A DNA stretch of 64,000 bases, from contig CBDFGS010000009.1 of NCBI GenBank assembly GCA_965247255.1, positions 62,001 to 126,000 on the forward strand, read 5' to 3'. This stretch comes from CBDFGS01 sp965247255 (lineage in GTDB: Bacteria; Chloroflexota; Dehalococcoidia; Lucifugimonadales; CAUZJF01). Each line of letters begins with the position of its first letter. Position 1 is the stretch's first letter. Made by a program: the position numbers and the translations under genes. Shown piece by piece: positions 35,279-43,445 of the stretch. The notes beneath the pieces were generated by a model that saw only the letters and a program-made list of their open reading frames with translations, did no database searches and was not told the DNA's origin.

Positions 35279-36562
35279 CTACGCTACCGGTAACCTCAGA
35301 GTTCGTTCCCGCAGCTTCCCCACTCGATCGCCTGCTATGACGACAAAGGTTATAGCCATCGCGAGCAGCGGCCACGGCCCCGCTCCCGGCACCGGCGTCG
35401 GCTGCAGCGAGGCCGCGAACCGGTAGATGTTCTGGTCGAACGAGACGAAATAGAGCTCGTTCGCCTCGTCCGTGCCAATTCCGGTGATCGCGCCGTTTGC
35501 CGTGGCCAAGAGCGTTTGCTCCGTAACGGAGGTCCCGTCGTACCGCAGGCCCCAGACGCGGCGCGAGCAGTAATCGGCGTAGATATAAGCTCCCTTAAGC
35601 TCGGGGTTGCGGCTTCCTCGATAGGTGTGCCCACCGATAATAGCGCAGCCCTCCGCCGGGATCGCGTATTCGTACACGGGCCTTTGGAGGTCTGTCTCGT
35701 CGCAGGTGCCCACTGACGGGGGATAGCAGTGCGCTCCCTCCATCACGTTCCAGCCGTAGTTCCCGCCCCGCTCGATGATGTCGATCTCCTCCCAGTCGTT
35801 CTGGCCGACGTCTCCAGCCCACAGCTCTCCGGTGGCCGTGTCGAAGGCGAACTTCCAGGGGTTTCGCATGCCGTACGCCCATATCTCCGCTCTTTCGCCC
35901 GACTGCAACCCTGCGAAGGGATTGTCCGGAGGTATTTTGTAAGGCTCCAACGAGGTGGAACTGCTCACGTCGATTCGCAGGAAGGAACCGAGGAGCGTGG
36001 CGGGATTCTGCCCGTGGCCCTGGGGGTCGCCGCCCGAGCCGCCGTCCCCCAGCCCGATGTACAGATAGCCGTCTGGTCCAAACGCAATTGTGCCGCCGTT
36101 GTGGTTGGAGAACGGCTGCGGCACCTCGAGCACCACTAGCTCGCCGGCGGGATCGGCCTGGCCCGGGTCGGTGGAACTCACAGAGAAGCGAGAGATCACC
36201 GAGCGGCGTGGACTTACTGCGGAGTAGTGCACGTACAGATAGCCGTTCGACGAGTATTGGGGATCGAATGCGAGTCCAAGCAGTCCCTCTTCCCCTCCCA
36301 CGGTCACACGGTCCCGTATATCGAGAAACAGCGAGGCCGATTGGACAGCCTCGCTGTTTGGGAACACCATAATGGTGCCGGACCGGAGCACTACCCAGAG
36401 CCTGTTCGTGCTGTCCCCGGCGTGTGTGATGTGGACCCCGCTCTGGAACGCTAGATTAGGGAACGCCTTCTCCAAAGTCAGCGGCCCGAGGCCCGCGGCG
36501 GCAACAGGAGGCGAGGCCATAGCAATGCCGAGAATGACCACACCCAGTAACGCAAATCGCAC
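35279..36562 (-). CDS. PQQ-type glucose/sorbosone dehydrogenase-like exported protein
   Basis: A 427-residue six-bladed propeller of the soluble glucose/sorbosone dehydrogenase family, which oxidises aldose sugars with PQQ. It has a signal peptide (MRFALLGVVILGIAMASPPV, AAA), then VGGEEGLLGLAFDPQYSSNG, FSNHNGGTIAFGPDGYLYIG, DGGSGGDPQGHGQN, AYGMRNPWKFAFD, GDVGQNDWEEID and GGNYGWNVMEG, the conserved blades with the catalytic-region His and PQQ/Ca contacts. The C-terminus ends with a membrane segment (PWPLLAMAITFVVIAG) and a basic tail, so it is probably tethered outside the cell. Electron acceptor and substrate are not known. Confidence 0.88.
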   Translation of the reverse strand: MRFALLGVVILGIAMASPPVAAAGLGPLTLEKAFPNLAFQSGVHITHAGDSTNRLWVVLRSGTIMVFPNSEAVQSASLFLDIRDRVTVGGEEGLLGLAFDPQYSSNGYLYVHYSAVSPRRSVISRFSVSSTDPGQADPAGELVVLEVPQPFSNHNGGTIAFGPDGYLYIGLGDGGSGGDPQGHGQNPATLLGSFLRIDVSSSTSLEPYKIPPDNPFAGLQSGERAEIWAYGMRNPWKFAFDTATGELWAGDVGQNDWEEIDIIERGGNYGWNVMEGAHCYPPSVGTCDETDLQRPVYEYAIPAEGCAIIGGHTYRGSRNPELKGAYIYADYCSRRVWGLRYDGTSVTEQTLLATANGAITGIGTDEANELYFVSFDQNIYRFAASLQPTPVPGAGPWPLLAMAITFVVIAGDRVGKLRERTLRLPVA

Positions 36563-36771
36563 TGAGACCTCTCCTCGCCCAAGGGCCCGTCGCGATTGGC
36601 GCGCCGCACCCTTTCACGGTGGTCGCGATCTGTCGTACGTAGGGGCGGGTTTCAAACCCGCCCGCCTGGTGTGCAGCGGGGCGGTGCCCGGACCACGCGT
36701 CGAGTCGCCCGCCTTTGGAAAGGAGGGGGCCAGGGGGGGATTTCCCCCCTCGAATGGGCGGCTTTTCGCCT
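36563..36771. repeat. Intergenic stretch with two dispersed palindromic repeats
   Basis: Bases 36643-36663 are GGGCGGGTTTCAAACCCGCC plus one C, the same palindrome found in the 22.3-kb MITE and, as GGGCAGGTTTCAAACCTGCC, at 39610. Bases 36711-36748 resemble the repeat at 29546. No coding potential. Confidence 0.6.
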
Positions 36772-37914
36772 TCAGTGGCCGGGGATGTACAGGCTGCGGT
36801 CCGCCACCGGGACCGACACGCGCGCTCCACCCTCGATATGGGAGTAGGCCACGGCAAACTCCGCCTCAGTCGCCTGCACGGTAACGTCGATGTTGCCGCT
36901 GGTGCGCCCGCCGCCCTCCATCTCGCCGATGATGCCCCGGACTATCCTTACAGTTGGGCTCTCGCCCATGGGACGCACCACCGTCTCCTCGACGGCGGAT
37001 GAGCCGGCCGCCCGCCTCCGGACGCGGAAGTCTTCGCCGTCGTCCCACGCGACCGCCCGTCCTTCGCTACCGTGCACCTCGAACTCCGTTCGGCCCGAGC
37101 GCGGGATAAACAGGCCCTCCGCGCCGCCCTCATAGCCGACCCGTGCGAACCCCATGATCGGCTCGGCGTACTGGAGCCCCGATGGAGGAAGGAAACGCAT
37201 ACGATCGGCGTCGTAAGTGGGGATCGGCAACGGCTGCTGGCTCATCGATGTTCCCTCGCGTGGACCCATCCGTGAGTCGCCGGGGTCCATGGGCTCTCCC
37301 TTCTCCACGAGTCGCCCTTCCACCCAGGCGGGAGCAGGGTCGCCGAGCAGCATGGATACGGTATCGAAGGAGTGCGAGTGGTGCTTCATCAGGTCCGTGC
37401 GCCAGTACGCCAGGGCGAATTGCGGCTCGCCGACGTCGCCCCGCGCCACCGCGTCACGCAGCGCGACGTAGCCGTCGTGGTGCCTGCGCTCGGCCCCAAA
37501 GTTAAAGGCGACGTCGTTGGCCCTGCAGGCCGCTGCGATCCGGTCCGCTTCCTCGAGAGAGGCGCACAGCGCCTTCTCCGCGTAGATCCCTCGCACGCCG
37601 TTCTCGGCCGCAAACACGATCGGCTCCGCTCGGTGTTGCGCCTGAGTCGTCACGCTGACGATGTCCGGCTTCTCCCGCTGGATCATCTCGCGGTAGTCGG
37701 TGTACGTGTTCTCGATCCCGTACCGCTCTGTGAACATCTTCAGGCGCCCCTCGCTGCGCCCGGCCACCGCGACGACCTCGGTCTCATCTACGTAGTCGTA
37801 GGCGGCGTAGTGGCTGTGGGGCTTGCGGTACCGGTTCGGCGGCGACTCGTCTTCAAGGAGCCCGCCCATACGGCCCGCTCCGATTATGGCGACGCGATAC
37901 TTAGCGGTGCTCAT
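36772..37914 (-). CDS. Gfo/Idh/MocA-family oxidoreductase (cluster copy 3)
   Basis: A 380-residue NAD(P)-dependent sugar or cyclitol dehydrogenase candidate. The Rossmann start is YRVAIIGAGRMGGLLEDES, the acidic residue region VVAVAGRSEGRLKMF, then SVTTQAQHRAEPI and GIYAEKALCASLEEADRI, where the usual EKP reads EKA, a deviation at the conserved Pro after the catalytic-region Lys. The C-terminal sheet domain follows (EFEVHGSEGRAVAWDDGEDF). ATG 37914 has AGG upstream; 37923 is the alternative. It overlaps the end of the GHL10-like gene by 14 bases, so the two are translationally linked. Last gene of the sugar cluster. Confidence 0.88.
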   Translation of the reverse strand: MSTAKYRVAIIGAGRMGGLLEDESPPNRYRKPHSHYAAYDYVDETEVVAVAGRSEGRLKMFTERYGIENTYTDYREMIQREKPDIVSVTTQAQHRAEPIVFAAENGVRGIYAEKALCASLEEADRIAAACRANDVAFNFGAERRHHDGYVALRDAVARGDVGEPQFALAYWRTDLMKHHSHSFDTVSMLLGDPAPAWVEGRLVEKGEPMDPGDSRMGPREGTSMSQQPLPIPTYDADRMRFLPPSGLQYAEPIMGFARVGYEGGAEGLFIPRSGRTEFEVHGSEGRAVAWDDGEDFRVRRRAAGSSAVEETVVRPMGESPTVRIVRGIIGEMEGGGRTSGNIDVTVQATEAEFAVAYSHIEGGARVSVPVADRSLYIPGH

Positions 37915-39523
37915 GGGACTCATACCTAATATTCAGCTCCACGTGCCATATAACCAACGGGGACCTCACGTGGGGGTCGCGTTCCACGAGGCGGACCTGC
38001 GCCTCGTGGTCTCCTCGTGCGGCCTGCTCCGCCGTGAGAGGGAAGACCAGCCAGCTCTTCTCGTCCACATCGGCCGGGTCACCCGGGTCCTCGCCGGTGG
38101 CGCTGCGGACTGCGACTTCGGTAAGCGTGGTGCCGTCCCAGATGACCTCCACCTTGTCTCCAACCGGCGAGAAATGCTCGATCTCGATTTGCAACTCGGC
38201 GGCGGCGAGTATTCCTTCCCCGTCCACCTCGACCTCATCGTCGTAAGTGGGAATGCGGAACCGCGGGCCGTCGCCCGTAATGGTGCGGTATAGGGCGACG
38301 GGGGTCTCGCCGTACAGGCGGTCGTTTAGCTCTGCGTCGACCCTGCCGCTGTCTTTCGGAGCGATGGTACGGTGGACGGCGGCGTACAGCTTATCCGCAC
38401 GCCGCAGCGTCTCCGGAGAGCCCATCGTGGTCAGGAGAGAGCGCCTTGTGTGCTCGTTGGCGAACCAGTTGAACACGTACATCCCATTGGCCCCGCGCTG
38501 CCAGTAACCGTACGCTGTGGCCCGGTTCCATGCGTCCTGCCACTCGCCGTGCGTCATCAGGCGCCGCGCCTCCTGCCTACCGGCGTTGTCGAAGCTCGGA
38601 TATAGCTGCATCCCGGTGCTGGCCATCAGCGTCCTGAAGGCCTCGACCTCCACCCCGGGGTCGGTCCCCGAGCAGCCGGCGGGGATGACGATGTCGCACA
38701 GTCCATCCTTGATCCATGTCTCGACGTCGTAGCCCACCCTGCGGCAGCCCTCCATCGTCGAAGCGACTCTCACGGTGACATGGAACGGCCGGCCACGCTC
38801 GCGCGCGATGTCGTCGGCCATTCTGCGGATCGAGCGCTGCAGGTCGGTCAGGGTGTAGCGCAACCTGAAACCGTCGTGCTGTGGCAGGTGGAAGGCGTGG
38901 CGCTGCCAGTCCAGCTCGACCCCGTCCCAGTCGGCCTGCCGGCACGCCTCCGTGATGAGGCGGAGCTTGTACTCTCGCACCTCCGGGATGGCCATTTTCC
39001 ATGAGGTGGCGCACCAGCCCGGGGCGTGGTGTTCGCCGAGGCACCACTCAGGGTGGTCCAGCCGCATCTGCGTGAAGCCGGCATTCCCCGACTTCACCAT
39101 GTCATCGAGGGTCTGGACGTCCCAAAAGTGGTTGTCGTTCATCCTGATCGATGGGTAGACGTGCAGCCCGAGCTCGTGCCCGCGCTCGACCATCGCCTGA
39201 TACGGGTTCTCGCCGCGCTCGAACGCCGCCCATAGCCCCTCGGCGTGACGCATCGAGCGCACCGAGTCGTAAACGCGGGCGGAGTCTCTCTCGGCCTCCA
39301 GGGTCTGGGACGGCCAGGATGCCTGATGAGTGCCCATGCTCCAGGAGACGGCGCCGACCTGGGTGTCGGCAACGGGCGCGAAGACCTTGTCCAGGAACTG
39401 CTCTTGGGACTGCGGGTACTCGGAGTAGTCGCGTGGAGCGCCGTCCCAGTTGTAGATAATCCCGTACGGCGGCAGGGATTCTCTTGGCTGCGCGTCGACC
39501 GGGTTCTCGAGTGTCTGCTGCAT
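37901..39523 (-). CDS. Putative glycosidase with GHL10-like TIM barrel
   Basis: A 540-residue protein. The start at 39523 is chosen because GAGGG stands upstream and the open frame before it is not protein-like. Residues about 20-380 look like the GHL10/DUF4015 barrel: PYGIIYNWDGAPRDYSEYP, GHELGLHVYPSIRMNDNHFW, DWDGVELDWQRHAFHLP (the D-x-x-E/D-L-D-W strand, a likely catalytic region), FHVTVRVASTMEGCRRVGYD, and NGMYVFNWFANEHTRR. The C-terminal 150 residues form a beta domain. There is no signal peptide. Flanking Gfo/Idh genes suggest breakdown of an unusual glycoside by oxidation and hydrolysis, but the substrate is unknown. Confidence 0.75.
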   Translation of the reverse strand: MQQTLENPVDAQPRESLPPYGIIYNWDGAPRDYSEYPQSQEQFLDKVFAPVADTQVGAVSWSMGTHQASWPSQTLEAERDSARVYDSVRSMRHAEGLWAAFERGENPYQAMVERGHELGLHVYPSIRMNDNHFWDVQTLDDMVKSGNAGFTQMRLDHPEWCLGEHHAPGWCATSWKMAIPEVREYKLRLITEACRQADWDGVELDWQRHAFHLPQHDGFRLRYTLTDLQRSIRRMADDIARERGRPFHVTVRVASTMEGCRRVGYDVETWIKDGLCDIVIPAGCSGTDPGVEVEAFRTLMASTGMQLYPSFDNAGRQEARRLMTHGEWQDAWNRATAYGYWQRGANGMYVFNWFANEHTRRSLLTTMGSPETLRRADKLYAAVHRTIAPKDSGRVDAELNDRLYGETPVALYRTITGDGPRFRIPTYDDEVEVDGEGILAAAELQIEIEHFSPVGDKVEVIWDGTTLTEVAVRSATGEDPGDPADVDEKSWLVFPLTAEQAARGDHEAQVRLVERDPHVRSPLVIWHVELNIRYESHEHR

Positions 39524-39609
39524 CTGGACCCTCTTTGGGTTGTAGGCTAACCTACGCGTTGAAAAGGCACGGGCCGCCTCGTCGGTTGGGGTGCTCTCTG
39601 CCGGTGTAG

Positions 39610-39630
39610 GGGCAGGTTTCAAACCTGCCC
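39610..39630. repeat. Dispersed palindrome, GGGCAGGTTT form
   Basis: GGGCAGGTTT-C-AAACCTGCCC, a perfect 10-base-pair inverted repeat in the gap between two genes of the sugar cluster. Same family as 22337-22357 and 36643-36663, with one compensated base pair. Confidence 0.6.
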
Positions 39631-39655
39631 GGTTTTCCCTGCGGGCCGCGAGGGC

Positions 39656-40768
39656 TTACGCTCTCTTGTGCGCCTTCATCGCCTCTCGATACCACTCCGC
39701 GCCCTTGATCTCCTTCTTGTAGTTCCAGCGCATAGGTATCGGTAGGATCTTCAGGCTTCGGTCGGCCAGCGGCAGTGTTACGCGGGAGTGGCCCTTCCGG
39801 GCCGACTCCCTCATAGCGATAACGATCTCGAGGGCGTCGCGTAGCTGGGCGCCGCTGCAGCTAACCTCGGTCCCATTCTCCAGGGCGTCGACCACAGACT
39901 GCACAGCGGCCTGCAGCGGCGGGCCGATCTCCTGCCAGCCCTCGTCGTCGTAGCCGCGCACGGCGTTGGTGTAGTCCGGGAACAGCCCCTCGACCTTCAC
40001 GAGCTGCTTACTGGTCTCGGAAGGTGTCTTCCACAGGTGATAGCTCTGCCAATCGCTGCTGAAAGCGCCTCGGCTCCCGATGACTTCGACGCCGATCTTC
40101 GGCCCTCCTGTCCTATGGTGGAAGAAGCCGTCGATGCCGTTGGTGAATTTCACGTAGCCCCCGATGCCCGTCGTCACAGTCTGCTCGTCGCTGTGAGGGT
40201 CCCCCTCTACCGAGCCTACGACCCACTCCACGTCGGCGTCCCGAGCGAACATGCGCATCACCGGCACGCTCCGGCATCCGCCCTGGCCGCTGGAGTGGTA
40301 GACGTTGATGCTGAGGACCTCACCGATCTCCCCGGCCTCGATCATCTCGCGCGCCTTCCACAGCGGCTCCTGGTTCCTGGGCACCAGGCCGGCGGCGAAG
40401 GCGATGCCGCGTGAGCTGCACGCCTTCACCATGCGGTCCGCATCCTCAAGGCTCGCGCATAGCGGCTTCTCGCAGTATATGGCCTTCACGCCGGCCTCCG
40501 CGGACCCCACCACAATATCGGCGTTAGCGCGGACGGGCAGGATGGGAGCGACGATGTCGATGCGCTCTTTCTCGATCATCTCCAGATAGTTGTCGTAGCC
40601 GGGTAGATTGAAGCGCTCGCGAAACAGCTGCAGGTTCTCAGGATCGGTATCCGCCCCGGCGACGAGCTCCGTCATGGGATTGAGCATATAGGCCCGCCCG
40701 TGCCCCGTGCCCTGCCTCCCGCACCCGATCAGCCCGACACGGTATTTCCCGTGAGTCTGAGTCGTCAT
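39656..40768 (-). CDS. Gfo/Idh/MocA-family oxidoreductase (cluster copy 2)
   Basis: A 370-residue dehydrogenase. The start at 40768 (MTTQTHGKYRVGLIGCGRQG) follows GAGGGG. The nucleotide fold is GLIGCGRQGTGHGRAYM, with VAGADTDPENLQLF for the acidic loop and AIYCEKPLCASLEDADRMV carrying the EKP Lys. The C-terminal domain has GGYVKFTNGIDGFFHHRTGG, HLWKTPSETSKQLVKVEGLF and GYDDEGWQEIGPPLQ, and shares much sequence with the gene at 40819. Such paralogs often act in successive oxidation and reduction of a sugar. A relic of this family lies in the island at 12.5-12.8 kb. Confidence 0.9.
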   Translation of the reverse strand: MTTQTHGKYRVGLIGCGRQGTGHGRAYMLNPMTELVAGADTDPENLQLFRERFNLPGYDNYLEMIEKERIDIVAPILPVRANADIVVGSAEAGVKAIYCEKPLCASLEDADRMVKACSSRGIAFAAGLVPRNQEPLWKAREMIEAGEIGEVLSINVYHSSGQGGCRSVPVMRMFARDADVEWVVGSVEGDPHSDEQTVTTGIGGYVKFTNGIDGFFHHRTGGPKIGVEVIGSRGAFSSDWQSYHLWKTPSETSKQLVKVEGLFPDYTNAVRGYDDEGWQEIGPPLQAAVQSVVDALENGTEVSCSGAQLRDALEIVIAMRESARKGHSRVTLPLADRSLKILPIPMRWNYKKEIKGAEWYREAMKAHKRA

Positions 40769-40818
40769 TACGTATCCCCTCTTTTTCCGATCGCATGAAC
40801 CGCATGACTGCCGTGAAA

Positions 40819-41937
40819 TCAGTCCTTGATCCAACTCCCGATCTCCTCGGCGTACTTCTCCTTGCCGTACACTTCTTTCTTGTTCAGCCACCGTCCCTGG
40901 TGGGGGTAGAGCGTGAGGCCCCTGTCCTCCAGCGGCATCTTAACCGGGGCGTGCTCCCGCCGGTGCGACTCGCGTAGCGCGATGGCGATCTCCAGCCCGT
41001 TGCGCATTATCGCGCCCGCGGCCGCCGGTTCCGTGCCTTTCTCCAGCGAGGCTACGATCGACCGGATGCCGGACATCTGCCGGAAGCCGGTGTTTCTCCA
41101 GCCGTCTTCGCCATAAGATCTCTCACCTACCCCGGAGCCGGGGAACCTGCCCTCGTCCTCTTTGAGGTCAGCCAACCGGCCCGGCCGCTCGGCGTCTCCG
41201 GTCCTCCAGAGGTAGAATTTGTACCAATCGCTGAAGAACACGCCGCGCTCGCACAGCACCTCGATACCCTTCTTGGCTGCGTCCTTGAAATGGATGAAGC
41301 ATTCGACGCCGTTGACGAATCGGACGTAGCCGCCCATCCCCTGATCGTCGTCGCTGAATGGGTCGCCTGCGACCCATCCGGTCACCCAGTCCACAGCGGA
41401 GTCCTGCGCGAACATCTGCATGACCGCTAGTCCCTGGCACCCCCCTCCGGATATCTCGTTGGTCGGCTGGTACAGGTTGATGCTCTGCACGTCGCCGAGC
41501 TCCCCGGACTCCATCATCGCGCGAGCGTCCCAGAGCTGAGGAAAGCTGCGGTAGGCGTCGCCGCATGCCAGAGGGATTCCGCGAGACGCGCACTCGTCGA
41601 CCATGCGATCGGCATCTTCCAGCTTGGCCGCGATAGGCTTCTCGCTGAATATCGCCTTCACCCCCGCCTCGGCGCACGCGACCACCGCATCCGGGTTGGC
41701 GTTCACGGGCAGGATCGGCGCCGCGATGTCGATCTGCTCCTTCGAGAGCATCTCGTCATAGGTGCTGTAGCCCGCTGTGATGCCGAAGCGCTCGCAGAAG
41801 AGGTCCAGGTTCTCCGGGTCGGGGTCGGCGGCCGCCACGACCTCGGTGGTTGGATGCAGGTAGTATCCCCGGGCGTGTCCAGTACCCTTCCTGCCGCACC
41901 CGATGACTCCGACGCGGTACTTGGCTTCTTCCGTCAT
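40819..41937 (-). CDS. Gfo/Idh/MocA-family oxidoreductase (cluster copy 1)
   Basis: A 372-residue dehydrogenase, first gene of the cluster. ATG 41937 is preceded by GGAGG. Landmarks are YRVGVIGCGRKGTGHARGYY, VVAAADPDPENLDLF, FSEKPIAAKLEDADRMVDEC (EKP Lys) and, in the C-terminal domain, GGYVRFVNGVECFIHFKDAA, YLWRTGDAERPGRLADLKED and GEDGWRNTGFRQMSGIRSIV. It is about 50 bases from the next dehydrogenase and shares its whole layout, so the pair arose by duplication. Substrate not known. Confidence 0.9.
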   Translation of the reverse strand: MTEEAKYRVGVIGCGRKGTGHARGYYLHPTTEVVAAADPDPENLDLFCERFGITAGYSTYDEMLSKEQIDIAAPILPVNANPDAVVACAEAGVKAIFSEKPIAAKLEDADRMVDECASRGIPLACGDAYRSFPQLWDARAMMESGELGDVQSINLYQPTNEISGGGCQGLAVMQMFAQDSAVDWVTGWVAGDPFSDDDQGMGGYVRFVNGVECFIHFKDAAKKGIEVLCERGVFFSDWYKFYLWRTGDAERPGRLADLKEDEGRFPGSGVGERSYGEDGWRNTGFRQMSGIRSIVASLEKGTEPAAAGAIMRNGLEIAIALRESHRREHAPVKMPLEDRGLTLYPHQGRWLNKKEVYGKEKYAEEIGSWIKD

Positions 41938-41975
41938 ATACTTTCTCCTCCGCGATCTCTCGCCCTTGGCGGTGA

Positions 41976-43190
41976 TCACTCCGGGCTGCACTCAGTATTG
42001 GGGCAGTGTACGACCTTGAGCTGGACGTTACTGTAATCGAAATAGCTGATCACACCCAGGCCGTCGGAGCCCGTGGCGATGGAAGTGTACCATCCGGTGT
42101 TCCCGGCGCTCTCCAGGGTGGCTTTAGTCGAGCTGGAGCAGTCGAGGTTGGAGCAGTGGGCCGCCTTGAGGGAGCCGTTGTTCCCATCCCAATAGCTGAT
42201 AAGGGGGAGCCCGTCTCCTCCGATGGTAATCGAACTGTACCTCCCGACCTTCTCACTGTCGTCCACCGTAACGGTAGTGGCCACGCTGCACTCCGGATTG
42301 GAGCAGTGCGCGACCTTGAGAGCGGCGTTGGTCGAGTCGAAGTAGCTTATGATGCCAAGCCCGTCGCGTCCTATTGCGACGGACGTGAACCGTCCCACGT
42401 CTCCGGCGCTATCGAGCGTGGCCGTGGTAGCACTGGTGCACTCAAGGTCGGAGCAGTGTGCCGTTTTGAGGTCGCGCTCTGCGATATCCCAGTAGCTGAG
42501 CAACCCCAGCCCGTCCCGACCGACCGTGATGGACGAGTACAGGCCAACCGTCCCTGCTGTATCGATAGCCGCATTCGCGGCCTGAGTGCACTCGAAGTTG
42601 GCGCAGTGAGCGACCTTCAGGTGCCCGTTGGTGACGTCCAGGTAGCTTATGAGCGGGAGGCCGTCCGCCCCGATAGTAATCGAGGTCGACTCGCCGACCC
42701 TACCTTCGGAGTCCAGAGTCGACAGAGTCGATGTGGTGCATTCCGCGTTCGAGCAGTGCGCGACCTTCAGGTCAGCGTTGCCCAGGTCGTAGTAGCTGAT
42801 GATCCCCAGGCCGTCGGACCCGACGGCGATGGCGGTATCCCTGCCCACGTCTCCGTCGTCGTCGAGCGTTACAGTCGTGGCGCTGGCGCACTCGGGGTCG
42901 GAGCAGTGCGCCACCCTGAGGCTGCTGCTGCTGCCCGGCGCCGGGGTCTCCTCCGCCGTTTCCACAGGCTCCTCGAGACCGGAGCCTATCAGCACTCCAC
43001 TCCCTGAGGACATGTAGCTTATCAACGGAAGACCGTCCGAGCCTATCGCCACTGAGGTGAATCTCCCGACGGAGCCGCTGTCGTCGACAGGAGGGCGGCC
43101 CTCCGACCCGAAGCCGCACGCCAGGGAGGCGGTGGCGGCCAGCGCCGCCGTAATAGCTAGATGACGCCGGAACCCGGCAGCGCGAATCAA
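41976..43190 (-). CDS. Lipoprotein of seven to eight 48-residue Cys-paired repeats
   Basis: A 404-residue exported protein. The N-terminus MIRAAGFRRHLAITAALAAT then ASLAC suggests a lipoprotein signal. The rest is built of repeats of about 48 residues with the pattern VGRxTSIxIGxDGLGLISYxD, then xxNxxLKVAHCSNxECxxAT. Each repeat holds two Cys five residues apart (HCSNxEC), probably a disulfide, and the I-S-Y strand resembles a propeller blade. I do not recognise a functional family. Low Lys and many Asp/Ser fit an extracellular setting. It is downstream of the NHL gene on the same strand and upstream of the sugar cluster, with a 38-base gap. Confidence 0.8.
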   Translation of the reverse strand: MIRAAGFRRHLAITAALAATASLACGFGSEGRPPVDDSGSVGRFTSVAIGSDGLPLISYMSSGSGVLIGSGLEEPVETAEETPAPGSSSSLRVAHCSDPECASATTVTLDDDGDVGRDTAIAVGSDGLGIISYYDLGNADLKVAHCSNAECTTSTLSTLDSEGRVGESTSITIGADGLPLISYLDVTNGHLKVAHCANFECTQAANAAIDTAGTVGLYSSITVGRDGLGLLSYWDIAERDLKTAHCSDLECTSATTATLDSAGDVGRFTSVAIGRDGLGIISYFDSTNAALKVAHCSNPECSVATTVTVDDSEKVGRYSSITIGGDGLPLISYWDGNNGSLKAAHCSNLDCSSSTKATLESAGNTGWYTSIATGSDGLGVISYFDYSNVQLKVVHCPNTECSPE

Positions 43191-43222
43191 TGCCTAAGTC
43201 GATACGTAATGAAAGATGAGAA

Positions 43223-43380
43223 ACGTAATGTCACGCTGAGGAGTCCTCGACGAAACATCTGGGCTGGGTGCTTAGCCGTGCGTGAGTGCGGGGAGAGAGC
43301 AAACGCAATGTCATGCTGAGGAGTCCCCGACGAAGCATCTGGGGTGGTACGTAGCCGTGCGTGAGTGTGAGCAAGATCCA
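43223..43380. repeat. Tandem duplication of a 79-base unit
   Basis: Two units lie head to tail (43223-43301 and 43302-43380), both containing AATGTCAYGCTGAGGAGTCC, CGACGAARCATCTGGG and TAGCCGTGCGTGAGTG. They are followed by CTTCGCAAGCTCAGGACGAC. Related words (GTCCTTCGACACCCTCAGAG, GAGCTTGCCGAAGTGACGAA) recur at 58367-58460. These are dispersed intergenic repeats; open frames across them are artefacts. Confidence 0.65.
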
Positions 43381-43445
43381 GCACCGCCCCAGGCCCTTCG
43401 CAAGCTCAGGACGACGGACAAACAGCACGCATTACGATCTGCGCT

